In this document: positions 33,008 through 43,680 of the stretch, in pieces
Layout of the letters: each line of letters begins with the position of its first letter
How positions within the stretch are numbered: the stretch's first letter is position 1
Assembly: GCA_014607495.2 (NCBI GenBank)
Contig: CP053171.1
Coordinates: forward strand, 1,550,001 to 1,614,000
Source: Carposina sasakii
Lineage: Eukaryota; Arthropoda; Insecta; Lepidoptera; Carposinidae
DNA: 64,000 bases
Direction: 5' to 3'
Translations under genes and position numbers: made by a program
Notes under the pieces: generated by a model
What the model saw: only the letters and a program-made list of their open reading frames with translations
Database searches by the model: none
Told to the model about the DNA's origin: nothing

Positions 33008-33815
33008 CTAGTGGCCCGCCCTCGCTTCGCTTCGGTACATATCAGTACATAGCTGCAACTTCATATGTAGGTACAGCGGTTTTCGTAAAAATTTGGGACT
33101 CCCGTTGGTCCCCTTCCCGTGGGAATTTCGGGAAATCCGTTCTTAGAGCTTCCTTATAGCCCTAATCACATTTCAGCTTTGTATAAATAGCGGTTTTCGT
33201 AAAAATTTTAAATTCCCGTAACTCCCCTTCCCATGGGAATTTCGAGAAATCCGTTCTTAGTGCTCCCTCGCAGTCCCTAATGAACATACAGGTCCAATTT
33301 CAAATTCATATGTGTCGCAGTTGTCGTAAAAAAAATGAATTCCCGTTTGTCCGCTTCCCGTGGGAATATTGGAAAATCCGTTTGAATTCCCGTTTGTCCC
33401 CTTCCCGTGGGAAATTCGGGAAATCCGTTTTTAGTCCTTCCTCGTTGTCCCCAATGAACACATATGCCCGATTTCAGCTTCATATGTATAGCGGTTCTCG
33501 TAAAAATTATGAATTCCCGTTTATGCCCTTCCCGTGGGAATTTCGGGAAATCCGTTTTTAGTCCTTCCTCGTTATCCCCAATGAACATATATGCCCGATT
33601 TCAGCTTCATATGTATAGCGGTTTTCGTAAAAAATATTAAATTCCCGTTGGTCGCCTTCCCGTGGGAATATCGGGAAATTCTTATAGCCTATATTCATCC
33701 AGGTCCAATAAGGATTCTAACGGTGAAAGAATTTTTGAAATCGGCCCAGTAGTTTCGGAGCCTATTCATTACAACCAAACAAACAAAGTTTTCCTCTTTA
33801 TAATATTAGTGTAGA
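33008..33815 (-). mobile_element. Helitron-like O with internal tandem array (808 bp)
   Basis: Read on minus it starts TCTACACTAATATTATAAAG after A33816 and ends GCGGGCCACTAG before T33007, with no target duplication. The internal array is described separately. Long overlapping frames on both strands (33277-33588, 33280-33561) are by-products of the array. Confidence 0.65.
33053..33681. repeat. ~128-bp tandem repeat, about five units
   Basis: Units begin near 33053, 33170, 33298, 33469 and 33599, each with 'tagcggttttcgtaaaaat', 'ccttcccgtgggaatttcgg' and 'ccttcctcgt'. The third unit holds an extra half-unit. Not a CRISPR array: the units are contiguous, without spacers. Confidence 0.85.
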
Positions 33816-34248
33816 TAATAGTGTTTGTAAGAATTTTAGGGTATTTAGTCATTTAAAAATTCCGAAAATGGCCTAAATACAAGATTTATTCAAAGAATTG
33901 GAATGTCTATAACACAATAAGTGCGTGTATACTCGTATAAGTATAGTTTAGCTTCCAAAGATCTTCTAATGTTCAAGAATAGACCTAAATATATTTACAA
34001 AACAAACACAAACCGATATAGTCGTTTACACGATCTGTTATAGACAAAGATTAACGTATTGTACACTGTATCGATGTTGGTAATATTGTCTTAGCTCCCA
34101 TTCAGTAACACAATTCATTACGTAAGCAATTCGTATTATTATGTTGTAGACGTTTTATGAAAATTAATAGTTTAATCGGTGTAGCTGATACCTATATTCT
34201 ATTGAAGCCCCGCATCGGCATAGGATAGATAATTTGTGTATTTATTTA
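33816..34248. other. anonymous AT-rich stretch
   Basis: Only a faint J 3' tail at about 34178-34230 ('gaagccccgcatcggcata'). Confidence 0.45.
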
Positions 34249-34336
34249 TGACTCTCAAATTTCGTTGATAGGCTCTCTATAGCAGGTTATTTTTATAGCA
34301 TTTCGCTTTATATACCCGTTCTGTAACACGCTATAT
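34249..34336. mobile_element. MITE B, one decayed arm
   Basis: 'gactctcaaatttcg' to TCTGTAACACGCTATA. Confidence 0.55.
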
Positions 34337-34479
34337 ATTTCCTAATTTATTTCCATTATGTATGTAATTGAGTTTTCATAAGTTTTCATTAGTTGTTCAT
34401 ATCGTAACATTTCATATAACTGTTGATCCTGGCTCATAGGAGTTACAGTAGCGGGAATGGTGGGCCAATCGCAGATTAT

Positions 34480-34560
34480 TCTTATTCTTTATTGTACACA
34501 CACATAGATAAAAAATGTTATGTTTCATATAACAAAATATGTCAAGAGGCAACAGCTAGG
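34480..34560 (+). repeat. Repeat S, copy 3 (partial)
   Basis: 'ttcttattctttattgtaca' block only. Confidence 0.4.
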
Positions 34561-34698
34561 TGTGCAATAAGAAAAGCATATCGTTAAAGTAATAAGGTTT
34601 AGCAGACTCGTATCCTCTTAGCATTATGGCTGCGAAGGGCTTTATTTAGTTTACATACAATTTAACACTATCTTAGGGTGTACTATGCTAAGTTAACA

Positions 34699-35170
34699 TA
34701 CAGGGTGTTTGTGACAGCCAGGCAAATATTTATATGGTGACTTCAGACCATGATTCTGGTATCAAAACCAGTGAAAATTTTCGCAGGAAAATTCCGAAAT
34801 TTTCCATTTTTTTTTTTTAATTTTCATTAAAAAACAGTGTGGTTCGTTTAAGATTAAATAATGACTTTAAATCAAAATTTTAACTTATGAATGATTTTCA
34901 AAAAAAAGTTGCTCTCAAAAAAGTTCAATTAACTGATCAACCCCAAAGAAGAGTCACAAGTGATCCAAAACAGCAATGTATCACACAATGACCAATAAAT
35001 CCATCTAACTAGTCACAGGATCGCCTGATACCATTGGCGCGGAAAGCAAACATTGCGTATAATCAAATCAAAAATTAATTTCCTGCGAGTAATAACACTG
35101 TCTTAGTACTCAAAACAATGGTACTTGTTCAGTATCTCAGTATTTTCCTGGCTGTCGCACACACCCTGTA
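34699..35170 (+). mobile_element. MITE F, copy 1 (472 bp)
   Basis: Ends TACAGGGTGTTTGTGACAGC and CTGTCGCACACACCCTGTA, an imperfect terminal inverted repeat of about 27 bp (both carry GACAGCCAGG). Interior is AT-rich, non-coding. Second copy at 62449. Confidence 0.8.
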
Positions 35171-35422
35171 TAGTATAGAGTAGTTTTATGACGTTCATAC
35201 ACCTACATTTTGAATCTAGCTGTGGCCCGCGACTTCATTTGCGTGAACTATATATATTTTTTTTTTCTGTATGAAAGGTGTTCCTAGGTGCATTTTGAAC
35301 TAAGAGGATGCCTGAGTTTCTTAAAGCTAATATCAATAACTAATTTTAATAAAAAAAAATAAAATTATAAAAAAATCTAAGAAAAAAATCTGAGATTTTT
35401 CTTAATGATTACTATTAAAAAT

Positions 35423-35681
35423 TGGCCGCGTGGTGCCGGCAGAGTAGAATTCGTACCACCCCATGTCTGCCCGTGGGTATCGTACGAGGCGATTAAGGGT
35501 TCCCGGGAGATGGGCAGCAGCGCCTCCCGTGTTGACAACATAGTCCAAAATACAAACTGCGGTCAACCCGTCTGCCCAGCGTGGTGACTATGAGAAAATA
35601 CCCCTAATGGCAGTCTTGTGGCGTGCCCTGGGGGAGGCCTTCGTCCAGCAGTGGACTGCAATAGGCTAATGATGATGATGA
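35423..35681 (+). mobile_element. Repeat D, full copy 5
   Basis: Complete from GCGTGGTGCCGGCAGAGTAG to the GATGATGATGAT tail. Confidence 0.85.
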
Positions 35682-35775
35682 TAAGTATTAAAACGACTTG
35701 AATCGACTCTTACAATATGTACGGAAGTGTATACAGCGGATGTATATTCTTCTAGTGAAGCTCAGAATCAGCATA

Positions 35776-36295
35776 AGCATAAGTGTAAAATAGAGAGTAT
35801 TGTAATATAAGTTACCATTCTTGGGCACCTTATTGATTTTCAACAAAGCCATTTTGGATTTTCTATAAATTTAATATCATTGGCAGATATTTATATTGGC
35901 AAGCGTGTAAGTGAAACATGCTTACCAAAATAATTTAAGTTTTATTTACTTAACTACTTACATTACTTAAATCTATTTTCTCAACTAACTTTATCTTAAT
36001 CCTAAAAGCCCCAGCCATAGTGTATTAAGTCTTAAGAAAAATATAATCAAGAGACACACTGAATTAAATTACAACACTATAAAGTTAGCATAGAAATGTT
36101 AACGTTTATTCCCTTAGAATAAGTGCTACATTCGCTTGGCACGAACCATTGAATTGTAAGCTGTCTCATTCAGTTACATTTCATTAGACTAAAGATGTGG
36201 TAAGTGTGAAAGAGAAAGTTGTATTGGTGTGATAAGGACAGATGTGGGTAAGCGTGATTGGCAGTTTTTGTGTGATTCAGTAGCTATTTTATAAT
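35776..36295. other. anonymous AT-rich stretch
   Basis: A J 3' remnant lies just before it (about 35697-35775). Nothing else recognised. Confidence 0.4.
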
Positions 36296-36530
36296 GGCAT
36301 GTTATTTTATCTCTTTGGAAATTCCCGGTCCTTGATGAGGTCTGCATCTGTCCGTAGCTATTATTACATGGCGAATAGTTTGAGGCGATGGTTACAACCA
36401 CATACAATGACTATTGGAGTGCAGAACTGTCACTATGGGTGCGCCCACCACCGGGCCTTAGGGAGGGCAGAACTGTGTCTACGATGGAGAACTAAGGTCT
36501 TGGGTTTGAATATTTTATGACAGGACAAAT
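36296..36530. mobile_element. Block M2, probable LINE 3' remnant
   Basis: Partner of 6655-6915; shares 'ttattttatctctttggaaa'-type start and 'actattggagtgcagaact'. Confidence 0.45.
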
Positions 36531-36750
36531 AGTTACAATAAATAATAAATAATAATTTATTTATTTTTTTATATCACACATCATTTAACACATAATTATA
36601 TCTTTCACATAGGTATAATATAAACTTCTATAAGTTTTTCTATATAAGTAAATAATATAAGTATATAAGTAAAAAACATTTCACCACATAAACATCATGA
36701 TAACTACTAAAACCTTAAACATTTTGCCTAGAGTGCACTTCATCGAATAT

Positions 36751-36944
36751 TCGCACACTTCACAACACATTGACCTAATCCCACATTAAGATCCCTAAGG
36801 TCTTGTGTCGTGGGTACTAAAGCAACGGTATATCAATACATAGATAAGTAGAAACATCCATGACTCAGAAAACAAACATCGATATTCATAATCAATGTTT
36901 GCACCTATCGGGATTCAAACCCAGGACCTATGGCGCCGCAGGCC
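36751..36944 (-). mobile_element. SINE H, copy 4
   Basis: Head truncated after the B box (GGTTTGAATCCC). Confidence 0.75.
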
Positions 36945-37014
36945 GTTATAAAGATAATGAGTTGCGAGTAGGTACACCATCGGAAGGTCTTTGCTCGACA
37001 GATATAGTGATCTA

Positions 37015-37285
37015 CTAGTGGACGCCCACGACTATGTCCGCGTGGGCTATAGAAAAAACAAAATGTCGAAATTATCCGGGATAAAAACATTTTCCCGGGA
37101 TAAAAAGTAGCCTATATGTTAAGTGGGACCCGTCACTATATATTCCTGAAAACTGCATCGAAATCTGTTCAGCCGTTTCTGAGATTAGCGTGCACAAACG
37201 TACAGATAAACCCACAGACAAAAATTCCAAAAATCTTACTTTTGGGTACTATTGCGTTGATAACGGTCTCTTATATGTTTTTTTT
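37015..37285 (-). mobile_element. Helitron-like L, copy 3
   Basis: Minus-strand end GTGGGCGTCCACTAG before T; middle 'ccgggataaaaacattttcc'. The 5' end is lost. Frames 37116-37387 read through it. Confidence 0.7.
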
Positions 37286-38094
37286 TTGTACACAGGTAGA
37301 TTAGAGCCTGAGAAAGGGCAACAAAGGGTTACTTTTTGTGTCAAAATTTTCGGAAATTTTATTGTTTTCTGTAGTTCACACGAATAAAATACTCCTGAAG
37401 GAGAATAAACAAACGTTTTACGCTAACCTCACGTAACCCTAAAAGGGCATAATCTCCTTTCCGCTAGAAATGCCTCTCGTTACTTTAATGCTAGTTATTG
37501 CGGGCATGCCCTTTAGGAGAGTTTACTCACACTTGATATTGTCATTTTCAAGTAAATTATGTTTGTAAAAACATAAGTTTACAGAATAAAGCACATAACC
37601 CATTAACCTTCTCCAGGGGGCTAAGTACCTCTACAGTTACACGCTGTATAATCATGGTGCCAAAAACTGTGGTATCCTAGGATAAATGCCGTCAATTAGC
37701 CGGATTTATTCTTACCCGACTGCGTCAGAAAAAGTATTATGTTTTCGAGTGTATGTATATTTCTTATATATAATACGGCCTAATGGGGCCAGCCGAGTGA
37801 CACTGGCTCATAATTTTTAAGCAGTCCGGTTTTTTTCATTAAATAATTTTCGGAGATTCTTTCTTACGGTAATTACAAGGCACCGTTATCATAGGAAACC
37901 ATAGCTTTACGCTTGAAATGTACCTTTGAAGTATATTATGATGGCTTCACTAGTTTATAAGCACAAATACAACAATATGTGGTATCGGGTATGAAATTCA
38001 AGCCTACTATTGTATAGGTATAACTGCCTTATTGAACATATTATGATACTATGGTGAATAACGCCCACGTAGTAATTCAAAACACATACATATA
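37286..38094. other. anonymous AT-rich stretch
   Basis: 37318-37385 resembles another L-type 3' half ('tattgttttctgtagttcac'). Otherwise unrecognised. Confidence 0.4.
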
Positions 38095-38352
38095 ACATAC
38101 ATACATATAATCACGCCTTTATCCCTTACGGGGTAGGCAGAACACCAAGGGCAGATAGAACTACATGGTGCCACTTCTGACCAATTTTGAGGGTATAGTT
38201 GAGATGTACAAGTTCGGTTAGTAGTGACAGGTGGTCAGCCCATCGCCTACAAAACACCAAGACCCCCTTTTCCCTCTGCTGACTTATATAGTATGCCCGG
38301 GAAGAGAAGCAGCTGTGGTATTATACGTTTTTTTTGTCACTCCCAGAGCAGC
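38095..38352 (+). repeat. Repeat A, copy 4
   Basis: Full length. Confidence 0.8.
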
Positions 38353-38371
38353 AGAGAAGATACCAAGTACA

Positions 38372-38821
38372 CCCAAAATATAATAGTCAAAACTGTAGGA
38401 TCATAAAGGAGATACAAAAGCCACGTTTAGCATAGCAAGATGTCAATAATTAGTGATCAATTACTAGCTCATCAGGGGGCAATTCTTGAAAAGTCTCGAC
38501 TTGGAACGACGCCGAAACGGAACCGTTGTAGACGCTTAGAACAAAGCAATAATTACTTTATCGGTGACGTAATTAGACACATTTCAGCACGAGACAGATA
38601 TTTGTTTTTATCATGTCATACTCGCGACCGGTGCGTGCTAAAATGTACTTTATTACTCGACCGGTAAGTTTCGTTAACGGTTCGTTAGTGGTTGCGGTTC
38701 GGCTCAAAAATTTTCTAGAATTAACCCCAGTTGAGAGAATGCCCTAGGGTTCCTTTCTCAACTCTTACGATATGTACGGAAGGAGATACAGCTGATGTTT
38801 CCTAATGAAGCCCCAGAAATA
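38372..38821 (+). repeat. Repeat J split by a ~250-bp unknown insert
   Basis: J blocks at 38372-38475 and 38728-38821. The insert (38476-38727) has related ends (GGGGCAATTCTTGA and TCTAGAATTAACCCC) and matches no other family here. Confidence 0.6.
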
Positions 38822-38850
38822 ACAATTCAAAGTGGCCACGTCTTATCATA

Positions 38851-39011
38851 ACATATGTATAAAACAAAGTCGCTTCCCATTGTCTGTCTGTCCCTATGTA
38901 TGCTTAGATCTTGTAAACTATGCAACGGATTTTGATGCGGTTTTATAGATAGAGTGATCCAAGCGGAAAATTCATATCTTGTACCCGTGCGAAGCCGGGG
39001 CAAGTCGCTAG
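38851..39011 (+). mobile_element. Helitron-like O-type 3' part, copy 2
   Basis: 'gattttgatgcggttttat', 'gtacccgtgcgaagccgggg', ends GTCGCTAG before T. Confidence 0.6.
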
Positions 39012-39454
39012 TACTACCTGAATAAAATAAAAATGAATAAAAGAAAAGGCAAAAAAAGTAACTACTTGGCAAATAATAAAGCGTTGGCTATTAACTAAAC
39101 ATCACGTAGCACAAGCCAGCTATTTACAGCTATAACGAGCTTGTTGATTAAAAGTCTTTTAACCTCATATTTAATTAACCAACTTAGTCTGAAAGTGCCG
39201 AAACAAAAGTGATAAATTTTAACTACGAAAAACGTAGCAAATTCGTAGTCGACTACGTGCTTCGTAGCTCGTAGAACTTTATTTTTGTAGCAAGGTTTGG
39301 TATAAAGTACTATACTATATGTATATAGTATATGTACTATTTAGCAAACTATATGAAGGAAGGATATAATGGACGTGGTATAACGCCATTAATAAATACG
39401 AACGTGTATACCTTAGTAACAACCTTTCTCGGGTATAGCTAAGTGTAAATTTTT
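39012..39454. other. AT-rich stretch with clustered CGTAG motifs
   Basis: CGTAG occurs at 39233, 39244, 39263 and 39270, with inverse CTACG at 39223 and 39253 around the palindrome GTAGTCGACTAC. Confidence 0.5.
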
Positions 39455-39564
39455 TGAAAAATCCGTGCATGAAATAAATTTTCAGTGATACAGGCCAGTG
39501 ATTGGTATCGAACTCACGCCTTCCGACTGAAAGGCGCACGTCTTAACCATTGGGCTATCACCGT
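39455..39564 (-). mobile_element. SINE I, head-only fragment
   Basis: Keeps both pol III boxes (GATAGCCCAATGG, GTTCGATACCAA) but not the body. Confidence 0.7.
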
Positions 39565-39984
39565 TTGTATCTAGGTATGTATTATTTCAAATTAATCCTA
39601 CATTTTAACAACGTGCTTAAGTCACTAGGTATTCTATTATTTCAGTGAAGTGTCATTTTATTACAAAGAACTTATTTTATCAACTATCTTCAACATTAAC
39701 ATCTTGTTTCGATTAGAATTACAAATGAGCCTTTCAGATGTTTTAAACATGGCCGCCTAGTAGAGATGAAGTTAATGTCTTGGATAAAATATGCTGATTT
39801 ATAGCTGTAAACTAAAATAAAATCAGTTACCTTTTTTAATAGTATTATTTCCATTATGAAAGAGATATGCCGCTGTAAGCAGTGGAGAGCGACATCTCGC
39901 TTTCACAATGGATTCAGTTGAATAGACTGCGTTTAAGATGACAGTTGACAGCTAAAGTATGTATGTAATATCTGTCAAAGTTAG

Positions 39985-40105
39985 ATTATTGTTAATTTTA
40001 TAAAATATTAATAAGCAAATGAAAAAATGCTTCAGCCGAGTGAGATTTCAACTCACGACCCGTGCTTTTCGCTCTAACCAACTGAGCTATCAGGTCAATT
40101 ACACT
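39985..40105 (-). mobile_element. SINE K, copy 3
   Basis: Minus-strand TGATAGCTCAGTTGGTTAGA and GTGAGTTGAAATCTCAC, the best-preserved boxes of the family, then the T-rich body. A tRNA gene was considered; the acceptor and anticodon arms do not pair well. Confidence 0.6.
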
Positions 40106-40475
40106 AGCCAATACATATTGTTTATTTTGTTTAAATTGTTGTATTCTTTGTTTGAATTGTTTTGTTTTTAACTAAAGTAATTATTCGCTCTAGCGAAGAC
40201 TCATATCATTTAACTAAGGTTATTAACTAATTTAATCTAAATATGTACCGATATCTAAAGATTTTATTAACATGCATTTTTTACCTATCTGTAGAAAGGA
40301 GGACCGATTTATTTTGGTACTTCTAAAATTTTTCGACAGAAAAGTACTAGCACTGCAGAGGTAGCGCAGAGCTGCATTTACAGACTGAATGCTTCCAAAA
40401 TAAAAAACCTCCATACGGTACGTTAGAAAAGTGAACGTCCAATGTAAAAGAACCATAGAGATATAAAGAGTAGCC

Positions 40476-41784
40476 CTCTTCTGTGCGAGCGCCATCTACT
40501 GGTAGTGGTGAGTGAACGTGATCTTTGTGATTTGTGATTTGGTCTCCCCGTTCACTTTCCCGTGCTCGTGTTGGCTACTAGGAGCCTCTGGTTGGCTTTT
40601 TGCTCCCCAACCAGGGAAGAGGACGCCTCTAACCGTCGACTTACACGTCCGTCCTAGGTAAACCATACTGGTGGACCGCAAGGGCGGGCGTACAAGCCGA
40701 GGGCAGAGTGACGTCACGGTCGACTAGGTGTCCGTTCACCGGATCCTTCTAGCCTATACCGACGCCGTGGTCAGGCCTGTATTGCGCTAAAGCTAAGCGA
40801 TACAGGACTGGCCGACGGCCCGTCGGAGCTGACAGTCGGTGCTACCGACTGGCAGGGGCCGCGCTTGGCGTAGGTTTGTGTCCGGTCTTGGTGTGTGTGC
40901 AGTATCAACCAGCAGCCTGCTGGTAGATTACTGGTCCACACACACCAGTCCCATAGGGCGCCTGGCGCCACTTCGTTAGGGTGCTCGGTGTCGAGCGCGG
41001 CGACAGCTCGCGTCGGTCGCTGGTTGGCGTTCCTAGCCCGGCAAGTTAAACTTGTGCGGACGGGTACGCTGATTGGTGGCCTGCCGTGTGGTCGTGGCGT
41101 TAGCCACCGGGCCCAAAGTGCGCGCCGTTCTGGTGTCCTGGGTGAGCGGCTCAGAGTCGACCCCCCCCTTGTACGACAGTCCAGCCCTTCACGGCCCTAT
41201 TTAGTGTAAATAGGGCTTCGAAGGGCGCAATTTGTAAATATAATTGTCTTGTTCCCACTCTGTCAACTGTTGTATACGTCCCAAAATGTAAATATTTTTG
41301 TTATGTTATTTAGTACCATCTCGCCGTCCTAGAGGGCGTTAATTGTAAATATTTTATAGGCTGTATATTATTTCTCATTCTTGTGTATTGTTACTATTCC
41401 GTGTAAATAGCACCGGTGTACCACCATGTCGGGGCGGAAATCTCCGCCCGCCCCCGACAGGGGCAAACCGTCCCCTTTGCCGCCACGTCCCTCCCGTATC
41501 CCGGGTCGGCGTGCCGAATATCCGGGGCCATATTGGCGCGCGACATATTCCCGCCACCACTATGCCGCCCGGCATTCAAGCCCGGGGCCCTCTCCAGACC
41601 CCCAGCACCGTCTTCCCGACCCCAAATAGGGGCCCCATTTACTTTCGGAGGGTCTCAAACCGAGGCCCCCCTCCCAATCTTTTCCCAGGGCCCGCCCGTA
41701 TCACCAGAAGCGGGCCCCTCTCGGACCATCAAGCCAGCCGTCAGACCGCGGCCGGAGTCCTTTTCACCCCCGGAGGGGGAAACA
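40476..41784 (+). other. LINE 5' leader
   Basis: GC-rich start then AT-rich from about 41220 to 41400 (repeats of TGTAAATATTTT). An upstream ATG at 41426 in a strong context (CCACCATGTCGG) opens a 67-codon frame ending at 41629, overlapping the region where the ORF1 frame is already open. Pol II internal promoters are usual for Jockey elements, but no element could be assigned. Confidence 0.6.
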
Positions 41785-43680
41785 ATGGCGAAGGCGCCAA
41801 GGGACAGTGAGGGGGACTCATTGTCGCCCCCCTTGATGGGCGGCCACCGCGATTACTCGTCGCATAGCCGCTCAACCGAGTCCCCGGTACAATCTCCGGT
41901 ACCGGCGCCCCGCCCCGCACCCCGCGCGCTCGGCCGTACTATGCCGAGCGCCACGTCGTCCCCAAATTCGGCCCCATCTTCATCGGGGTCGATGTCCATC
42001 CCCCTCTCGGGGCAGCTGAGCCCAATCCGGTCGCCTCAGCCGACCCCCAGCACATCCTACGCGGAGATGGCAGCCGCTAGTCCGCCGCGGCGGTCCCCGG
42101 CCCAATCCAGGCCGGCCACACCAGCCGCCGCCGAGCCCCGTCCTCCCACGCCCCCCCGCCCCCGTCCGGCCGCCGAATCGGCCCCGACACAGGAGGGGCG
42201 AGCAACATACCCCCCAATAGTGGTGGAGAAGCTGCCCAACTGGGTACAACACTTCTCCACCCTAGCAAACAGACTGGGGCACCCCCCCAACGCCCGCCCC
42301 TTCAAAACCGGGTTCCGGTTTATAAGCCGGACCCCGGATGAGTACCGCATTGTTCAGCGGTACCTAGTGGAGGCTAGGGAGAAGTGCCGGAACATAGAGT
42401 TCCATATGTTCTCGGTAGCGGAGAACTTGCCTTCCAAGGCGTCTCTCCGCGGGCTCCCGGCGGACACTGACCTAGACGAAGTCAAGGCGGCCTTTGAAGG
42501 CAAAGGCCTGCCCATACGCCATCTCCGCCATATCCCCTCCCGCCGGAATAGGACAGGATCGGTCGTGTTCCTCGAGTTTGAGCACTTGTCAGTTGCCCAA
42601 CTCGAGCAACTATACAAGACCGACACTCTTCTGAACCTCCCCGGGATACAGATCGAGGCCTGGAGGCCCAGTAAGGCCCCCGCGCAGTGCCACAGATGCC
42701 AGGCGTTTGGCCATAGCTCTGCGGTATGCCACCGCACCCCGCGCTGTCTTCTATGCGCGGGAGAGCATGTGGTGGCAGACTGCCAATTAGGCAGGGCAGA
42801 GGCACGCACCTGTGCCAACTGCAGAGGCCCTCACAGCGCCAACGACCGGCAATGTCCGGAGTTTAAAAGAGTGTGCAGGAGCCGGAACGTCAGGGTTCCG
42901 CCCCCTGCCCCCCCCGCCCCCATTAATCAACCCCGCCGGCCTGATCCAAGGCTGGCGCGTTTCGCCCCGACGCCCCCGACTCAGGGGGCGCCGCCGGCCA
43001 CCCTACCCGCTACAGTGAGGGCCCCTCCGGCGAGGCAGGCGGACCCACGCCAGCCCCTTCCGGTGGCCCCCACAACATTAATGCCACCGGCTAATCCGGC
43101 CCAACGCCCACCCATACCTACAGCTGCGCCTGCGGTGGCGCATCAGCAACGGTGGCCTGTGATACCACAGACCGCCGAAACTCAAAGGCGCCGCCGAAAA
43201 AACCGCCGAGGTAAAGAGCGGAAGCGGCGCCTAGCCAACCGCAGGGCAGCAGAGGCGGCGGCGCAAGCGGCCACAGTAGTGGCAGCCCAAACCGCCCCCC
43301 CTCTACCGCCCATGACTATCCCACCGACCCCCGGGGCGCAAGAAATTAGTCTGCGCCCCGCTTACCACATGCCACCGGCGGGCTTCACCCGCCCAGGCCC
43401 TCTACCCTGCACACTCTCCCGCCCCACAACATCGGGGCGGGGGCGCTCAATGTCCCGGGGAAGGGCGCCCTCTTCTCGCCGAGGTTCAGCCTCGGCCTCA
43501 GGGCGCCAACCTCAGACCTATTCCGGCCCCGACGTGCGCCAGGAAGTGACCGAGGTCTTGCAGTTGTTCGTGGGGACACTGCAGGACATTATCACCGCTC
43601 TGACGACGGGCGGTGATATCCGCCTAGTCGTCGCTAGGGCTCTGTCCCAGCTTTTACCTCCGTTAGAACGGACTCAGTAG
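41785..43680 (+). CDS. LINE ORF1, Gag-like RNA-binding protein with zinc knuckles
   Basis: Binds the LINE transcript to form the ribonucleoprotein that returns to the nucleus. The ATG at 41785 is the first in this frame and has A at -3 and G at +4; the frame is open further up (from 41407) but without ATG, giving 631 residues from 41785. A low-complexity Pro/Ser/Arg N-terminus is followed by a fold with RGLPADTDLDEVKAAFEGKG near residues 220-240 (PRE/RRM-like) and three zinc knuckles at about residues 302-357: CHRCQAFGHSSAVC, CLLCAGEHVVADC and CANCRGPHSANDRQC. The C-terminal part is Pro/Ala/Arg-rich with basic runs (RRRRKNRRGKERKRR). The stop overlaps the open start of ORF2. An alternative N-terminus from the ATG at 41426 would need a frame change. 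Confidence 0.85.
   Translation: MAKAPRDSEGDSLSPPLMGGHRDYSSHSRSTESPVQSPVPAPRPAPRALGRTMPSATSSPNSAPSSSGSMSIPLSGQLSPIRSPQPTPSTSYAEMAAASPPRRSPAQSRPATPAAAEPRPPTPPRPRPAAESAPTQEGRATYPPIVVEKLPNWVQHFSTLANRLGHPPNARPFKTGFRFISRTPDEYRIVQRYLVEAREKCRNIEFHMFSVAENLPSKASLRGLPADTDLDEVKAAFEGKGLPIRHLRHIPSRRNRTGSVVFLEFEHLSVAQLEQLYKTDTLLNLPGIQIEAWRPSKAPAQCHRCQAFGHSSAVCHRTPRCLLCAGEHVVADCQLGRAEARTCANCRGPHSANDRQCPEFKRVCRSRNVRVPPPAPPAPINQPRRPDPRLARFAPTPPTQGAPPATLPATVRAPPARQADPRQPLPVAPTTLMPPANPAQRPPIPTAAPAVAHQQRWPVIPQTAETQRRRRKNRRGKERKRRLANRRAAEAAAQAATVVAAQTAPPLPPMTIPPTPGAQEISLRPAYHMPPAGFTRPGPLPCTLSRPTTSGRGRSMSRGRAPSSRRGSASASGRQPQTYSGPDVRQEVTEVLQLFVGTLQDIITALTTGGDIRLVVARALSQLLPPLERTQ

Noticed and set aside
33277..33588. 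103- and 93-codon frames on both strands
   Set aside because: Both arise from reading a tandem repeat whose unit lacks stops; repeated peptides follow the DNA unit.
33053..33681. CRISPR-like array
   Set aside because: Units are contiguous, about 128 bp and diverged, without spacers, in a eukaryotic setting.
42354..42818. 154-codon minus frame and other antisense frames across 41.4-46.3 kb
   Set aside because: GC-rich shadows of the LINE ORFs.
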